Assembly: GCA_026214975.1 (NCBI GenBank)
Contig: CM047817.1
Location: 58,648,246-58,712,245 of the forward strand
Reading direction: 5' to 3'
Source of the DNA: Gentiana macrophylla
Lineage: Eukaryota; Streptophyta; Magnoliopsida; Gentianales; Gentianaceae
DNA: 64,000 nucleotides
Shown here piece by piece: positions 1 to 10,664 of the stretch; within the stretch, counting starts at the first letter, position 1, and each line of letters begins with the position of its first letter. The position numbers were made by a program, and so were the translations under genes. The notes under the pieces are model-generated. The model saw only the letters and a list, made by a program, of their open reading frames with translations, did not search any database and was not told the origin of the DNA.

Positions 1-893
1 AACACACCGTGACCCCCAATCATCAGAAGAGTCAAATGCATTGACTACTACCTTTCATGTGAAACAGTTACCGTGTAAATTACAAATCTACCGTTGTAAT
101 AATATTCATACGATCGTATCTCATGTGTCAATACATTAATGATCGTATCTTATAATTTGGATATCACGCTCTCTCGGAATAACACATTTACTCCTACTTT
201 GCAAAGATTCTCGAGAGATAGACATTCCTTATAAGAAGGCAATTTCAGAAATTTAATCAAAATCATAGGATACGCGATCCTCGGATGACCAAACATGTAT
301 ACTATGCTTCAATATCATGCCCAATCACTACCGCATGATCGCCCTTTGAATAGGGTCAACCTCAATAGTGTCAAAGCATGACAATCCATACCGTGATGCT
401 ACGCAGACTCCGGTCTTAAGGATAAGTACACAACTGCCACATAGTGCGACACTTAATGTAAGTGGGTAAATTTAACGTACGGATTCTCTAATACACATCC
501 ACGTGCAATCCAAGTGTTTCTACACTTTGATAGACGAGATCTATTCCTATCTTCAATAAGATAGAAGACATCCAATTTGTGCTAGTCTAATTATACTATC
601 AATGTCCTATTTGAAAGTACATACAAATAGAGACATTTAAGCATCAAACTTGTTGGAGTGATTAGAGATCTCATCAACCATAATCACTATCATGGTTTCT
701 CTATCACAGTTTGACACTAGGGACGTTACTATATATACACAACCAATAACATAAAGATTAACATTAAATAATAATAATAAAAGTGCTTTTATTAATCATA
801 ATAAAGTTATTACACGAACTAAAATAGACTGTAAATGACCCGACCAGGTCGGATCTGGTCCAACCCAGTTGGGTTTAGGACACCTATTCAACA
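1..893 (-). repeat. 3' LTR of Copia-B(-), partial
   Basis: In sense orientation it begins TGTTGAATAGGTGTCC and matches the 5' LTR at 7701-8593 over its full visible length without a large indel. The sense start directly follows a purine-rich tract. The rest of the LTR lies left of the window. Confidence 0.95.
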
Positions 894-908
894 ATCACCC
901 ACTTGGCC
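894..908 (-). other. Polypurine tract of Copia-B(-)
   Basis: The sense strand reads CCAAGTGGGTGAT immediately before the LTR start TGTTGAATAGG. This is the usual copia plus-strand primer arrangement. Confidence 0.85.
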
Positions 909-909
909 T

Positions 910-2470
910 AAAGCCAATCATCCATATGCCTAAGTCCTTGCATGTGAACATGTTTCTCATGTTTCGCTAGTGACAATGCCCTGGTTAACAGATCAGATAT
1001 GCTATCATCCATGTGGACTTTCTCTATATTTACATCTCTTCTATCTACTATCTCTCTAATCAAGTGATAGCACCGTAGCACATGTTTGGACTTCTAATGA
1101 GACCTTGGTTCCTTTGACTAAGATATCACCCAATTGTTATCATAGTACAGTGGCACTGGACCGTCAATGAAGAGAACCACACCAAGTTCAGTAATGAACT
1201 TCTTCATTCAAACTGCTTCCTTTGCCTCCTCCGAGCCTGCTATGTATTCGGCTTCCATTGTAGAGTCTGCAGAAGTCTGTTGCTTTGAACTCTTCCAGTT
1301 CACTGCTCCACCGTTAAGCATGAAAACAAATCCAGACTGTGACTTAAAGTCATACTTGTCAGTTTGGAAACTGGCATCTGTATAACCTCGTAATACTAAA
1401 TTATCGCTCCCGAAAACCTGGAACTTATCCCTAGTACGTCTTATGTACTTGAGAACATTCTTGACAGCAACCCAGTGACCATTACATGGGTTAGACTGGT
1501 ACCTACTAGTCATAATTAGAGGGTATGAGACATCTGGTCTAGTGCACAACATGGCATACATGATGGACCCAATAGCCGAAGCATAAGGGATCCTACTCAT
1601 TTCCGTGCTTTCCTCCTCTGTCTAAGGACTCATTCCCTTCGACAGATAGACCCTATGTGACATGGGTAGAAATCCTCTCTTGGACTGCTCCATGCAGAAT
1701 CTCTTCAGCATCTTGTCTATGTAGGTGGATTGCGACAGAATGAGCAACCTCTTAGATCTATCTCTATAGATCTTGATTCCTAGAATATAGGCTAACTCAC
1801 CCAAATACTTTATTGAAAAGTTCTTCGATAACCAATCTTTGACTGACTGTAACTTAGGCACATCATTCTCTATGAGCACTAAGAATACAATGGTAACCCC
1901 ACTAACTTTCTAGTAAACACATGGCTCATCTTCATTCTTGATGAAATCAAACTGTTTGATTATGTCATCGAAGCAAAGATTCCAACTGTGAAAAACTTGC
2001 TTTAATCCATAAATGGATCTTTGCAGTTTGCACACCATCCTGGCGTCCTTTGTTGTGAAACCCATAGGTTGTGTCATATACACCTCCTCAGACAGGTTCC
2101 CATTAAGGAAAGTTGTTTTCACATCCATCTGCCAGATTTCATAATCATGATATGATGCAATAGCGAGCAAAATTCTAATGGATTTTAACTTGGCAACAGG
2201 CGAAAAGGTTTCGTCATAATGGATTTTAACTTGGCAACAGGCGAAAAGGTTTAACATAGCTTTGTAGGTAGTCACGTTACTGTCCATGTCGGTCTTTCCC
2301 TTAAAGACCCATTTGCACCCAATATGAACTATTCCTTCAAGTGGATCAACCAAGTTCCAAACATGGTTGTGTTTCTTGGATTCCAATTCAGAATTCATGG
2401 CTTCTAACCATTTCTCTTTGTCATGCCATAATAGCACATCCTCATAAGTTCTACTGTCCTCATGTTCCAT
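910..2470 (-). pseudogene. Copia-B(-) pol remnant: reverse transcriptase and RNase H
   Basis: In sense order, 2470 to 1910 holds the RT N-terminal part (WLEAMNSELES, CKWVFKGKTD, YDETFSPVAKLKSIR, DVKTTFLNG, SIYGLKQ). 1879-1622 is the RT C-terminal part (KNFSIKYLGELAYILGIKI). 1600-1208 is the connection and RNase H (YASAIGSIMYAMLCTRPDVSY, GYTDASF, STMEAEYIA). Degraded RNase H sequence runs on to about 910. The catalytic YVDD box is missing: the sequence passes from FLVL straight to IEND, as if 21 nt had been deleted in frame. A 36-base repeat at 41-base spacing (2176-2252) breaks the frame in the RT. Several stops are present. It cannot encode active RT. Confidence 0.92.
2176..2252. repeat. 41-bp-period tandem duplication inside the RT remnant
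   Basis: The same 36 bases occur at 2176-2211 and 2217-2252. The period of 41 is not a multiple of three, so the duplication itself shifts the RT frame upstream of the YDETFSPV block. Confidence 0.9.
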
Positions 2471-3480
2471 GAGATAATGCCAGTGTACCTTTTGGGTTCA
2501 TGGCGTTCCATGGTGGATCTTCGAAGTGCTAGTGTGTCTACGGTACAAGTTGGCATCCGTCTGTGTGTGGTATCTCCTCTACTTCCATCAATTGACTGTT
2601 ATCCATAAGTGGTTCTTGAATTCTTCAAGATCAATCTTACTCCCACTGACCCTATCCAAAATAAACTCTTTCTCCAGAAAGTGGCCAGTCTTGGAAACAA
2701 ACACCTTTTGTTCCTTAGGGTGGTAAAATTGGTTTAATCTAGATTCTCTAGGATAGCCCACAAACAAACATTTGTCGGATCAAGCCTCTAATTTGTCAGG
2801 CATCATACGCTTCACGTAAGTTGGACAACCCCAAGGTTTAAGATATTCCAGAATTGGTTCTTCTTAGCCCATACCTCACATGCTGTTGAATCAACCTTCT
2901 TTGATGGAACTCGGTTCAGTGTATAGGATGCGGTTTCTAGAGCATACCCCCAAAATGATTTTGGAACAACTGCGTTCCTCATCATGGATCGCACCATGTC
3001 TAACAAAGTACGGTTCCTCCTCTCACACACGCTATTCATTTGTGGCCTTCCGGGAGGGGTCCATTCAGCTATAATCCCATTCTCCTTCAGGTAATCCTGA
3101 AACTCTTCATTTAGGTATTCTCCACCTCAATCAGATTGAAGTGTTTCTATTTCTTTACTTAGCTATTTCTCCACTTCACTTCTTACTTCTTTGAATTTTT
3201 CAAAGGCCTCAGACTTATACTTCATTAAGTATATATAACCATATCGAGAATGGTCATCAGTGAAGGTGATAAAATAAGAGTATCCTCCTTTGGATTGAAT
3301 TGACATTAGGCCACACACATCGGTATGTATGAGCTCAATCAACTCATTGGATCTTATCCCTTTTCCATTAAAAGTTGACTTTGTCATCTTTCCAAGTAAA
3401 AAAAGCTTCGCATGTATCAAACGATTCATAATCGAAGTGATCCAGTAATCAATTTTTATGGAGTTTGAAAATGTGATTCT
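2471..3480 (-). pseudogene. Copia-B(-) pol remnant: integrase core and integrase-RT linker
   Basis: Sense blocks in order: a decayed HHCC zinc-binding region near 3540-3430; ELIELIHTDVCGLMS and GGYSYFITFTDDHSRYGYIYLMKYKSEAFEKF (3429-3163), containing the first catalytic Asp; then CERRNRTLLDMVRSMMRNAVVPKSFWGYALETA (3030-2880); then the linker with CFVGYPRESR and HPKEQKVFVSKT, readable on the minus strand at 2770-2530. The blocks lie in different frames with stops between them. Homology to the rve integrase domain of copia is clear; the gene is dead. Confidence 0.9.
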
Positions 3481-3575
3481 TGTTTATTGGACAAGTCTAC
3501 AATGCCATAAGTAGGATTCATTCAAGTCGTTTGTTTTGGCTTTCTTGTTGTTTATATTAAGTAAGTCAACATTCA

Positions 3576-4070
3576 TTAATAATATGTAGAGACCATTTCT
3601 AAGCATGCCAGTACCATAAAATATTCCATCACGTGAAAAGAACAACATTTATTGTTGAACGTAAAAGAAAATCCTTCAACATCTAATGCAGAAATAGAAA
3701 TAATGCTATTCGTAAAAGCAGGAACAAAGTAACAGTTATTATGTTCTAGTACTGGCCCACTGTGCAATGAAAGAAAATAAACTCCTACGGCTACCACAGA
3801 AACACTTACTCTATTCCCAACGCGTAGGTCCACCTCTCCTTTCCTCAGTTCTCCAGTTCTTCTTAGTGCCTGCATATTCATACAAATATGAGAACCATAA
3901 CCAGTATCTATTACCTAGTGGTTAGACATTGAAGAAGCAATATTGATCTCAATCATAAACATACTTGAAGTCGAAGCATCAGAATGCTTCTTCTTGGTAC
4001 TCAAGAAGCCTTTGCAGTTTCTCCTCCAATGTCCGGTCATACCGTAATGGAAGCAAGCATCATTGGATTT
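3576..4070 (-). pseudogene. Copia-B(-) gag zinc knuckle and aspartic protease remnant
   Basis: Around 4055-4010 the minus strand encodes a CCHC-type knuckle, CFHYGMTGHWRRNC, whose second Cys is replaced by Tyr. About 100 nt further comes a protease active-site remnant (VIDTGYGSHIC in place of the usual D-S/T-G-S/C-S). From 3881 to 3576 an open frame of 101 codons continues with the post-protease region (LRKGEVDLRVGNRVSVSVVAVG, NNCYFVPAFTNSIISISAL), typical of copia protease to pre-integrase sequence. The knuckle substitution and stops make it non-functional. Confidence 0.85.
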
Positions 4071-4089
4071 GTCTTAGGCTATCTTAGGC

Positions 4090-4745
4090 GTTGGTTTAGG
4101 TGCAGCATTCGCTTTCTTTGACTTCTTTTGGGCTTGTGACCAGCAACACTTTGTTTCCTTTCCCCACAGTGCCCTCAGCCGTTTTCAACATGTTCAATAA
4201 CTCCGCAAAAGAGCAATCTATCTTGTTCATATGATAATTCATCATGAACTGCAAGTATGAATCAGGTAGAGATTGCAAAATTAATTCAATACTCAACTCT
4301 CATTCCAACTTATGGCCCAGCTTCCCAAGCCCCTCTATGTAACTGGTCATTTTAAGCATGTGTGACCCCACAGCAGTCCCAGATGGCATCTTACAATCAA
4401 ACAGGGCCTTCGAGACCTTGTACCTCTCAGTGCGAGACTGAGCAGCATTGAGTTCCTTTAGGTGAACCATGATTGAGTAGGCGTCCATGGATTCATGTTG
4501 TTTCTGTAGTTCATGTGTCATAAAAGCTAGCATGATACATGTAGCATCAGTAATGTCAAAACATTGCTTGTTATACTTCTCGAAAGCATCTGCAGCCGAG
4601 CCCTCTGTGGGCTTTTCCGTTAGGGCCTCATCCAAGACATAGCCAATCTTCTCATGCCTAAAAATGATTTTGAATTTTCTTTCCAGTCGAGAAAGTTGGT
4701 TTCAATTTCTTTGACATTTTCTACAACAATAAATGAAGATAGAAT
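4090..4745 (-). pseudogene. Copia-B(-) gag (UBN2-type) remnant
   Basis: Sense open frames 4635-4300 and 4296-4096 give ALTEKPTEGSAADAFEKYNK, LAFMTHELQKQHESMDAYSI, ERYKVSKALFDCKMPSGTAV, LKMTSYIEGLGKLGHKLE, then ILQSLPDSYLQFMMNYHMNK and SFAELLNMLKTAEGTV. This is the UBN2/gag-polypeptide family of plant copia elements. The likely original start is just downstream of 4745, but that part (NFLDWKENSK in another frame) is separated by a frameshift near 4660. A further shift separates the two main frames near 4298. Confidence 0.88.
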
Positions 4746-5570
4746 GAGTAAATGTTAATGTATTAAAACCCTAAAATTGCACTTAAATTTTTTAGAAGGT
4801 TTTACTCCCACTAGCCAACTATTTCCAATTGGCTTTCAAGAATTTTATCAATCCTTTAGTGGATGGAATCCGTTCTAGTTGACTCGATCCACGACGTGAG
4901 TCGATCGACCGGTTTAATTTCGAAGGTGGGTAAATTTACCGGTCGAATCTTATTCGACTTCCATTGGTTGACTAGTCAACTTTTTGTAGTTCACATCTTT
5001 ATGTGATAGCCACCCCTTGTCTCTAAAATCACAAGGTCCTGGCATAGTCCAATCACCGCAAGATTCTTAGTCGAGTCGTAATCCAAATATTCATGACATC
5101 TCATAACGATCATATATCGATAGTGACGATATACCTAAGGTAGGTCAAACTCCCAACCTGGGCCGATTATTTGGATCCGAACAAGGGCTCTTCCCCGTCA
5201 CTATAATATTCGGAGACAATTTTGGCTCGATTTTTATCGTGGGAATAATTTTAAATTAATTCACTTAATTAATTTCATTTAATTGTGGTCTCATCTCCTT
5301 TGTGCATATTACTATGATATCATATAACGTAAAACAAACACAACATTCCGCGCACAAAATAACCGGTATGATCATTGACTTTTCCTAGGTGTGGTTTCGA
5401 ATACAAACAGACGAAACCGTGGGTCACAAATTAAGGGTAGCCGCAACCGCCAATAGGATCTTTATTGATGTACGCCAATGGGTTCTTTATCTCTCTTTGG
5501 TCATCTTCTTCCTGTTCTATTCTTGTTACATTATAATCTATCTAATAAATAATTACACCCGCCGCACACA

Positions 5571-5585
5571 GGGGGGGGGGGGGGG
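5571..5585 (+). repeat. G15 homopolymer
   Basis: Fifteen consecutive G in the leader of Copia-B(-). The + copy (around 9735-9750) has no such run, so it expanded in this copy or is a sequencing length error. Confidence 0.9.
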
Positions 5586-5840
5586 TGGAGCTAACAGGAA
5601 TGTGATAAATGCAAAAATTAAACTAGGTCACGTTCTTCATAACGGCAGAGGACAATTTCAAAAACCAGCATAAATCGGGGTCCATGATTAATCGGACAAT
5701 TTCCCATCTTTGCTATTGGTCGAGTCCATGATTAATAGGGGTCCATATTATCACATTATATCTACACATCTAATCCATACAATTATATCTTATGAAAAAG
5801 ATCAAATTATAATTTTAACTACTTATGCGTCTTATTTTAT

Positions 5841-6122
5841 AGATTTTTGTCCAGAAGGACAAAATTATCAAAAAATCTGGATTGAAGGAAACTGTAATTT
5901 AATAAGGACAAAAGTAACAATTATGAAGTAAGAAATATGAAGTAACAAATGTGGAATGGAGTAAATATAAAATAAGAATTGTGAAACACAAAGTAACATT
6001 AACACGTGAAGTAAAAATTTTAAAGTAACAATTGTGATCTTTGTCCTTCATAATCATGAAAATGTTACTTTTGTCCTTCCAGACCCATTTATTCATTTTT
6101 TTGTCCTTGTGGCCCCTTCCCC
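5841..6122. mobile_element. MULE-like MITE with 11-bp target duplication
   Basis: The perfect direct repeat tcttattttat flanks it at 5830-5840 and 6123-6133. The paralogous leader of the + copy (around 9499-9512, read on the other strand) has the site once and uninterrupted. The ends are imperfect inverted repeats (GTCCAGAAGGACAAAA at the left; GGCCACAAGGACAAAA read inwards from the right). Inner inverted copies of AAGGACAAAAGTAACA occur at 5905-5922 and 6062-6078. No transposase is encoded. The 9-11 bp duplication class points to Mutator-like transposition. Confidence 0.85.
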
Positions 6123-6297
6123 TCTTATTTTATCACATCAAATAATTAATTAAGTTTTAATTAATTAAAAGACTTAATAAAAAATAAAAATAACTTTTAA
6201 TTTTAAATCGATTCTAATTTCCCTTTTTTTAATTTGGAACTATTCAAAATTAAAAGGTCTCTTTTGTTTCTTTTCCTTTTGGTTCTTAACAAAAAGG

Positions 6298-6470
6298 GAT
6301 GCCTTTGGTTTCCGAAACCAAAAGGCATCTTCCTAATCCAAATTTGGTTTAGGTCTGGCTGCATTTCAAAATCAAAATTTTGAAAGTGGCCTAGGCCTAA
6401 GTCTTTTCCCAAATCAAATATTTGGAAAGGGCCTATGCATATTCTAAACATAATTTGGAAAGACTGGTAT
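6298..6470 (-). other. Hairpin cluster in Copia-B(-) leader
   Basis: Positions 6298-6311 and 6315-6329 are inverted complements (14 pairs, one bulge, 3-nt loop). Further CAAAATCAAAATTTTG and CCCAAATCAAATATTTGG palindromic segments follow at 6365-6385 and 6407-6435. The same kind of cluster lies in the leader of the + copy. Confidence 0.75.
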
Positions 6471-6708
6471 TTTGGTTAATATGCCACTATGGTTTCCCAA
6501 TTGCCCAAACTATTTGAACCATTGGTTAACCACATGACACAACTAAACAAAGGAGATATCAATGCACAATAAATATCACAAAATGAAAACAAATTGATCT
6601 CCGCATTAGAATAGCAAATGACGGCGATGCGACCACAGAAGTGAATCTAGATCTTGCATCTGTTGATTGATTACTACATAATTTATTAGTGCTTATTGCT
6701 TAAGCTCG

Positions 6709-6726
6709 AAGTTGGCTTTGATACCA
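6709..6726 (-). other. Primer binding site (initiator Met tRNA) of Copia-B(-)
   Basis: Sense TGGTATCAAAGCCAAC starts one base after the 5' LTR end. It is the usual copia site complementary to the 3' end of tRNA-iMet, with one A in place of G against the common form TGGTATCAGAGC. Confidence 0.92.
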
Positions 6727-6727
6727 T

Positions 6728-8593
6728 TGTTAGGAAATCACTAGTTTAACGCAGAGGAATTTAAAATTATGATTTACTTTTTCCAAGACCGTCTTCCTTC
6801 AACACAATAAACACTTTAAGTAGTTCGACGAAATATAACTTGGCTGATCTATAAGATCGAAGCTTTGACTGTCAACGGAGAGTAGTATTGTGCACAAGCC
6901 GTCCACGCGTCCAGCCTCTATGGATTATCCACACGAACTCCTCACCGGAATCCCCTTTGGATTGCTGTCAGAAAAATCCGGCTGCTAGACCGGCCTTTTT
7001 CTCCCTCTCTAACTCTCTATTGGAAGCTCTCTCTATATTACTCAAGAACTATTAGCTCTTGGAATTGTGTTGTACAAAAGAGAGCTAGCCAACCCCTTTT
7101 TTATCTAGAGGAAGTGGCGCCTCTTCTAGCCCTAATCTGATTAGGAAAAGCTTCCTATAAGATATATGAAAGAGAAAACATTTTCACAATAAAATGAGGA
7201 AAATCACTTAGATTGATTTATCTTTTTTATTAAAATATCTTATATTAAATAAAATCTAAATATTGCCAATATCTTATATTGAATATATTTATCTTATTAC
7301 CTTAAATCAATTTTTCTAGAATCAATTAATATCAAATATTAATACTATGTTAATCTTATTAATTAAAATTCACAATCCAAGTGTATCTTATACACATGTG
7401 TTCTGCGCCCCATATGCCAATATTGGCATCCGGAATATTCTTTAATTAATATAATTTATGTATAGTTAATATCTTGTATTTTATTTATAAAGAAATACCA
7501 CCATATTAATTTATCACTATAGTCTTTATAGTCTTGAGATAAACATTCCTTATTTGGTCATCAACTATAACCACATTTTAATATGACTCGATGTTCATAT
7601 GTGTGTGACCCAATAGGCATCCGAATATGTTGGCCGTAGTCACAAAGTTCAAATTACGAAAATGCCCTTAATACCTAACGATCACGTGATAGCGTCTAGA
7701 AACACACCGTGACCTCCAATCTTCGTAAGAGTCAAATGCAATGACTACTACCTTTCCTGTGAAACAGATACCGTGCAAATTATAATCCTACCGCTGTAAT
7801 AATATCCATACGATTGTATCTCAAATGTCAATACATTATCGATCGTATATTACAATCTGGATATCACGCTCTCTCGGAATAACATATTTACTCCCACTTT
7901 GCAAAGATTCTCGAGAGCTAGACATTTCTTATAAGAAGTCATTTAGGATAGTCAATCCCAATCATAGGATACACGGTTCCCGGATGACCAAACATGTATA
8001 CTCTGCATTCTTTAATATCACGCCCAATCACTACCGCATGATTGCCCCGTGAATAGGGGAAACCTCAAAAGTGTCAAAGAATGACAATCCACACCGTGAT
8101 GCCTTGCAGACTCTGGTCATAAGGAAAAGTACACAACTGCCACATAGTGTGACACTTAATGTAAGTGGGTCAGTCTAACGTACGCATTCTCTAATACACG
8201 TCCACGTACAGTCCAAGTGTCTCTACACTTCGATAGACGAGATCTATCCATATCTTTAATAAGATAGAAGACATTCAGTACGTGCTAGTCTGATTATACT
8301 ATCAATGTCCCATTTGACAGTACATACGACTAGAGACATTTAAGAATCAAACTTGTTGGAGTGATTAGAAATCTCAACAACCATATTTACTATCATTGTT
8401 TCTCTATCACAGTTTGACACTAGCAACGTTTCTATATATATGCAACCAATAACATGAAGATAAACAATATATAATAGCAAAAGTGCAGTTATTAATCATA
8501 ATAAAGTTATTACACGAACTAAAATAGACTGTAAATAACCCGAGCAGCTCGGATCCGGTCCAACCTGGTTGGGTTTAGGACACCTATTAAATA
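6728..8593 (-). repeat. 5' LTR of Copia-B(-), 1866 bp
   Basis: Sense ends are a decayed TGTT start (two substitutions against the 3' LTR) and TTCCTAACA. It is homologous to the LTRs at 34427-36410 and 53034-55432 (opposite strand). A TATA-like A-rich block lies near 7095-7105 in sense orientation, decayed against TATAAAAG and TATAAATA in the other copies. Confidence 0.92.
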
Positions 8594-8701
8594 GTATTCA
8601 CCGTCTACTTCTTTTATTCTTGTTGTTTAAACGAAGTCGATCCTAGTTAAAAGGAAATAAGTTTTTGAATTCCGCTGCGTTCCCACGTAGATTTCCTAAC
8701 A
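8594..8701 (+). repeat. 3' end of the 5' LTR of Copia-B(+)
   Basis: Aligns with 36304-36410: gtattcaccgtct, GTTTAAACGAAGTCGAT, AAAAGGAAATAA and the terminal GATTTCCTAACA. The remainder should lie left of the window, beyond the inserted minus copy. Confidence 0.9.
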
Positions 8702-8702
8702 G

Positions 8703-8720
8703 TGGTATCGGAGCGAGCTT
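8703..8720 (+). other. Primer binding site of Copia-B(+)
   Basis: TGGTATCGGAGCGAGC begins one base after the LTR end, matching initiator-Met tRNA with small changes. Confidence 0.9.
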
Positions 8721-10664
8721 CAAGCTTAAGCAATAAGCATGTTAATTTGCATAGTAATTAATCGATAGATTCAAGATCTAGATTTGCGAGAACAGAGTAA
8801 ATAATATTTGCGTCGGGAGCTCGGCCGACTGGTGGCGGCTCCCCACCATGCGGCGGCCGGCGGCGACGGCACCCCTAGGGTGCTTCCATCGGCTGGTTGT
8901 CTCGTGGAGGTCCCGATTTTTTTTTTTATTGTGCATTGATATCTCCTTTGTTTAGTTGTGACATTTGGCTAACTATGGTTCATATAGTTTGTGCCATTGG
9001 GATGCCACATGACATTAAAATAATAATGGTCTTTCCAAACTTTGTTTGGAATAGGCCTAGGGCCTTTCAAAATATTGGATTTGGGAAAGGCCTAAGCCTA
9101 GGCCACTTTCAAAATTTTGATTTTGAAAGTGGCCAGGCAAATGAACCAAAATATTGGCATTTCCAAATTTTGTTTGGAATACGGTTGGGCCATTTCCAAA
9201 TATTTGATTTGGGAAAAGGCCAAGGCCTAGGCCTCTTTCAAAATTTTGATTTTGGAAAGTGGGCCAGGTTGTCAATCAAATTTTGTTTGAAAAGATGCAT
9301 TTTCGTTTAGGAAACCAAAGACATCCTTTTAGGTTAATAACCAAAAGGAAAGGAAACAAAAGAGACCTTTTAATTTTGAATAGTTCCAAATTAATAAAAT
9401 TAAAATTAAAATTAAAATCGATTTAAAATTAAATGTTAGTTTTATTTTGGATTTAAATCATTAAATTAATTAAAAGTTAATTGATTATTTGATGTGAAAA
9501 AATAAGACGCATAAGAACTTAAATTTTAGTTTGTCTTTTTCATAAGATGTTATTGAATGAATTAGGTGTGTAGATATAATATGACATATGGACCCTGATT
9601 AATCATGTACTCGTCCGATAGGATAGCTGCGAATGATTTAATTTTTCTGTTGGTTTTAAAATTTGTCCTAGGCCGTTACGAAGAACGTGACCTAGTTTAT
9701 TTTCTGCATTATCCCATTCCCGTTAGCTCCCCCACATGTGCGGTGGGTGTATTTATTTTATTAGATAAAATTTATGTTACAAGAATGGAGCTGAAGATCA
9801 AGACCAAAGAAAGACGAAAATAAAGATCCCACTAGAGAATGGGGCATAAAAGATCCTATTGGCGGTTGCAGCTACCTTTAGATTGTGACCCGCGGTTTCG
9901 TCAATTTGTATTCGAAACCGCACCTAGGAAAAGTCCATGATCATACTGGTTACTTTACGCATTTATTTATTTTGTGCTTGTATTTATTTTATATGACACG
10001 ATAGATGCGTAAGTAGGCACGATCTAGATGAATATGTAGTATGTATATCTGTAGAGATAGATATATTTTTGACGAGACCATAATTATATTAATTAAGAGA
10101 ATTAATTTGAAATTAATTAAGTTTATTAATTTAAAATTACTCCCACAACAAAAATCGAGTTATATTTGTCTCCCAATATTAGAATGATGTTGAAGAGCCC
10201 TTGTTTGGATCCAATTGATCGGCCCTCATCGGGAGTTGACCTACCTCAGGTATATCGTCGTTATCGAGATATGATCGTTATGAGATCTCATAAATATTTG
10301 GGGTACGACTCGACTAAGAATATTGCGGTGATTGGCCCTCGTCAGAACCGTCTAATTTAAAGACAAGGGGTTGACTATCACATAAGATGTTAATTGTCAA
10401 AGAGTTGACTAGTCAACCACCAAGAGGAACATAGAGATGTGATTGGTAAAGTGTTACCTATCTTTCGAATTATTCCGGTTGATCGGCCCTCATCGGGAAA
10501 CGGGGTAACTAGATGTTATCTTGGCCACTAAAGAATTTTTGAAAGATTCATCAAAGTCAATTGGGAGTAGTTGACTAGTGGGAGCAAAATCATAATTGAA
10601 AGGACCATTTTTGATTTTGCGTGTATAAGCAACAACACTCTTTTATCTTTATTTATGTTGTAGT
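8721..10664 (+). other. Long leader of Copia-B(+)
   Basis: Homologous in inverted orientation to 4746-6708. Contains a hairpin cluster (9028-9345) and a 20-base direct repeat at 10215-10234 and 10479-10498 (core GATCGGCCCTCATCGGGA). Open frames such as 8897-9310 follow the palindromic repeats and show no protein signature. Confidence 0.75.
9028..9345 (+). repeat. Hairpin array in Copia-B(+) leader
   Basis: At least five consecutive inverted repeats. 9101-9115 and 9120-9134 pair perfectly over 15 bp with a TTTG loop. Similar segments centre near 9040 (TTCCAAACTTTGTTTGGAA), 9080, 9165, 9205 and 9245. Many repeat a TTTCAAAATTTTGATTTTG or TTTCCAAATATTTGATTTG core flanked by GGCC. Confidence 0.8.

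Larger units (their letters stand above)
4746..6708 (-). other. Long untranslated leader of Copia-B(-)
   Basis: About 2 kb between PBS and gag without a supported reading frame. It holds a 15-base G run (5571-5585), a nested MITE (5841-6122) and a group of hairpin-forming segments (6298-6470). The corresponding leader in the + copy is at 8715-10664 and shows the same order without the MITE. Confidence 0.75.
1..8593 (-). mobile_element. Copia-B(-): Ty1-copia LTR retrotransposon, 3' LTR truncated by window edge
   Basis: Read on the minus strand the order is 5' LTR (6728-8593), PBS, about 2 kb of leader, gag, protease, integrase, RT, RNase H, PPT, 3' LTR (893 to the window edge). Integrase lies before RT, which defines Ty1-copia. 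Bases 1-893 align base for base with 7701-8593, so about 970 bp of the 3' LTR lie outside the window. The two LTRs differ at roughly 6 of the first 60 positions, indicating an old insertion. The element appears to sit inside the 5' LTR of a same-family copy on the other strand (8594-36410). All coding parts are broken. Domain style resembles the TNT1-94-like group; I do not assign a lineage. Confidence 0.93.

Noticed and set aside
6709..6726. Possible tRNA gene fragments at PBS-like sequences (also 17726-17743 and 27211-27227)
   Set aside because: Only the 3' acceptor complement is present, placed beside LTR ends. There is no cloverleaf around it.
8897..9310. 137-codon frame with repeated LGHFQNFDF words
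   Set aside because: The repeats arise from nucleotide palindromes that also give a similar antisense frame (9057-9275). It is better explained by the RNA hairpin array.
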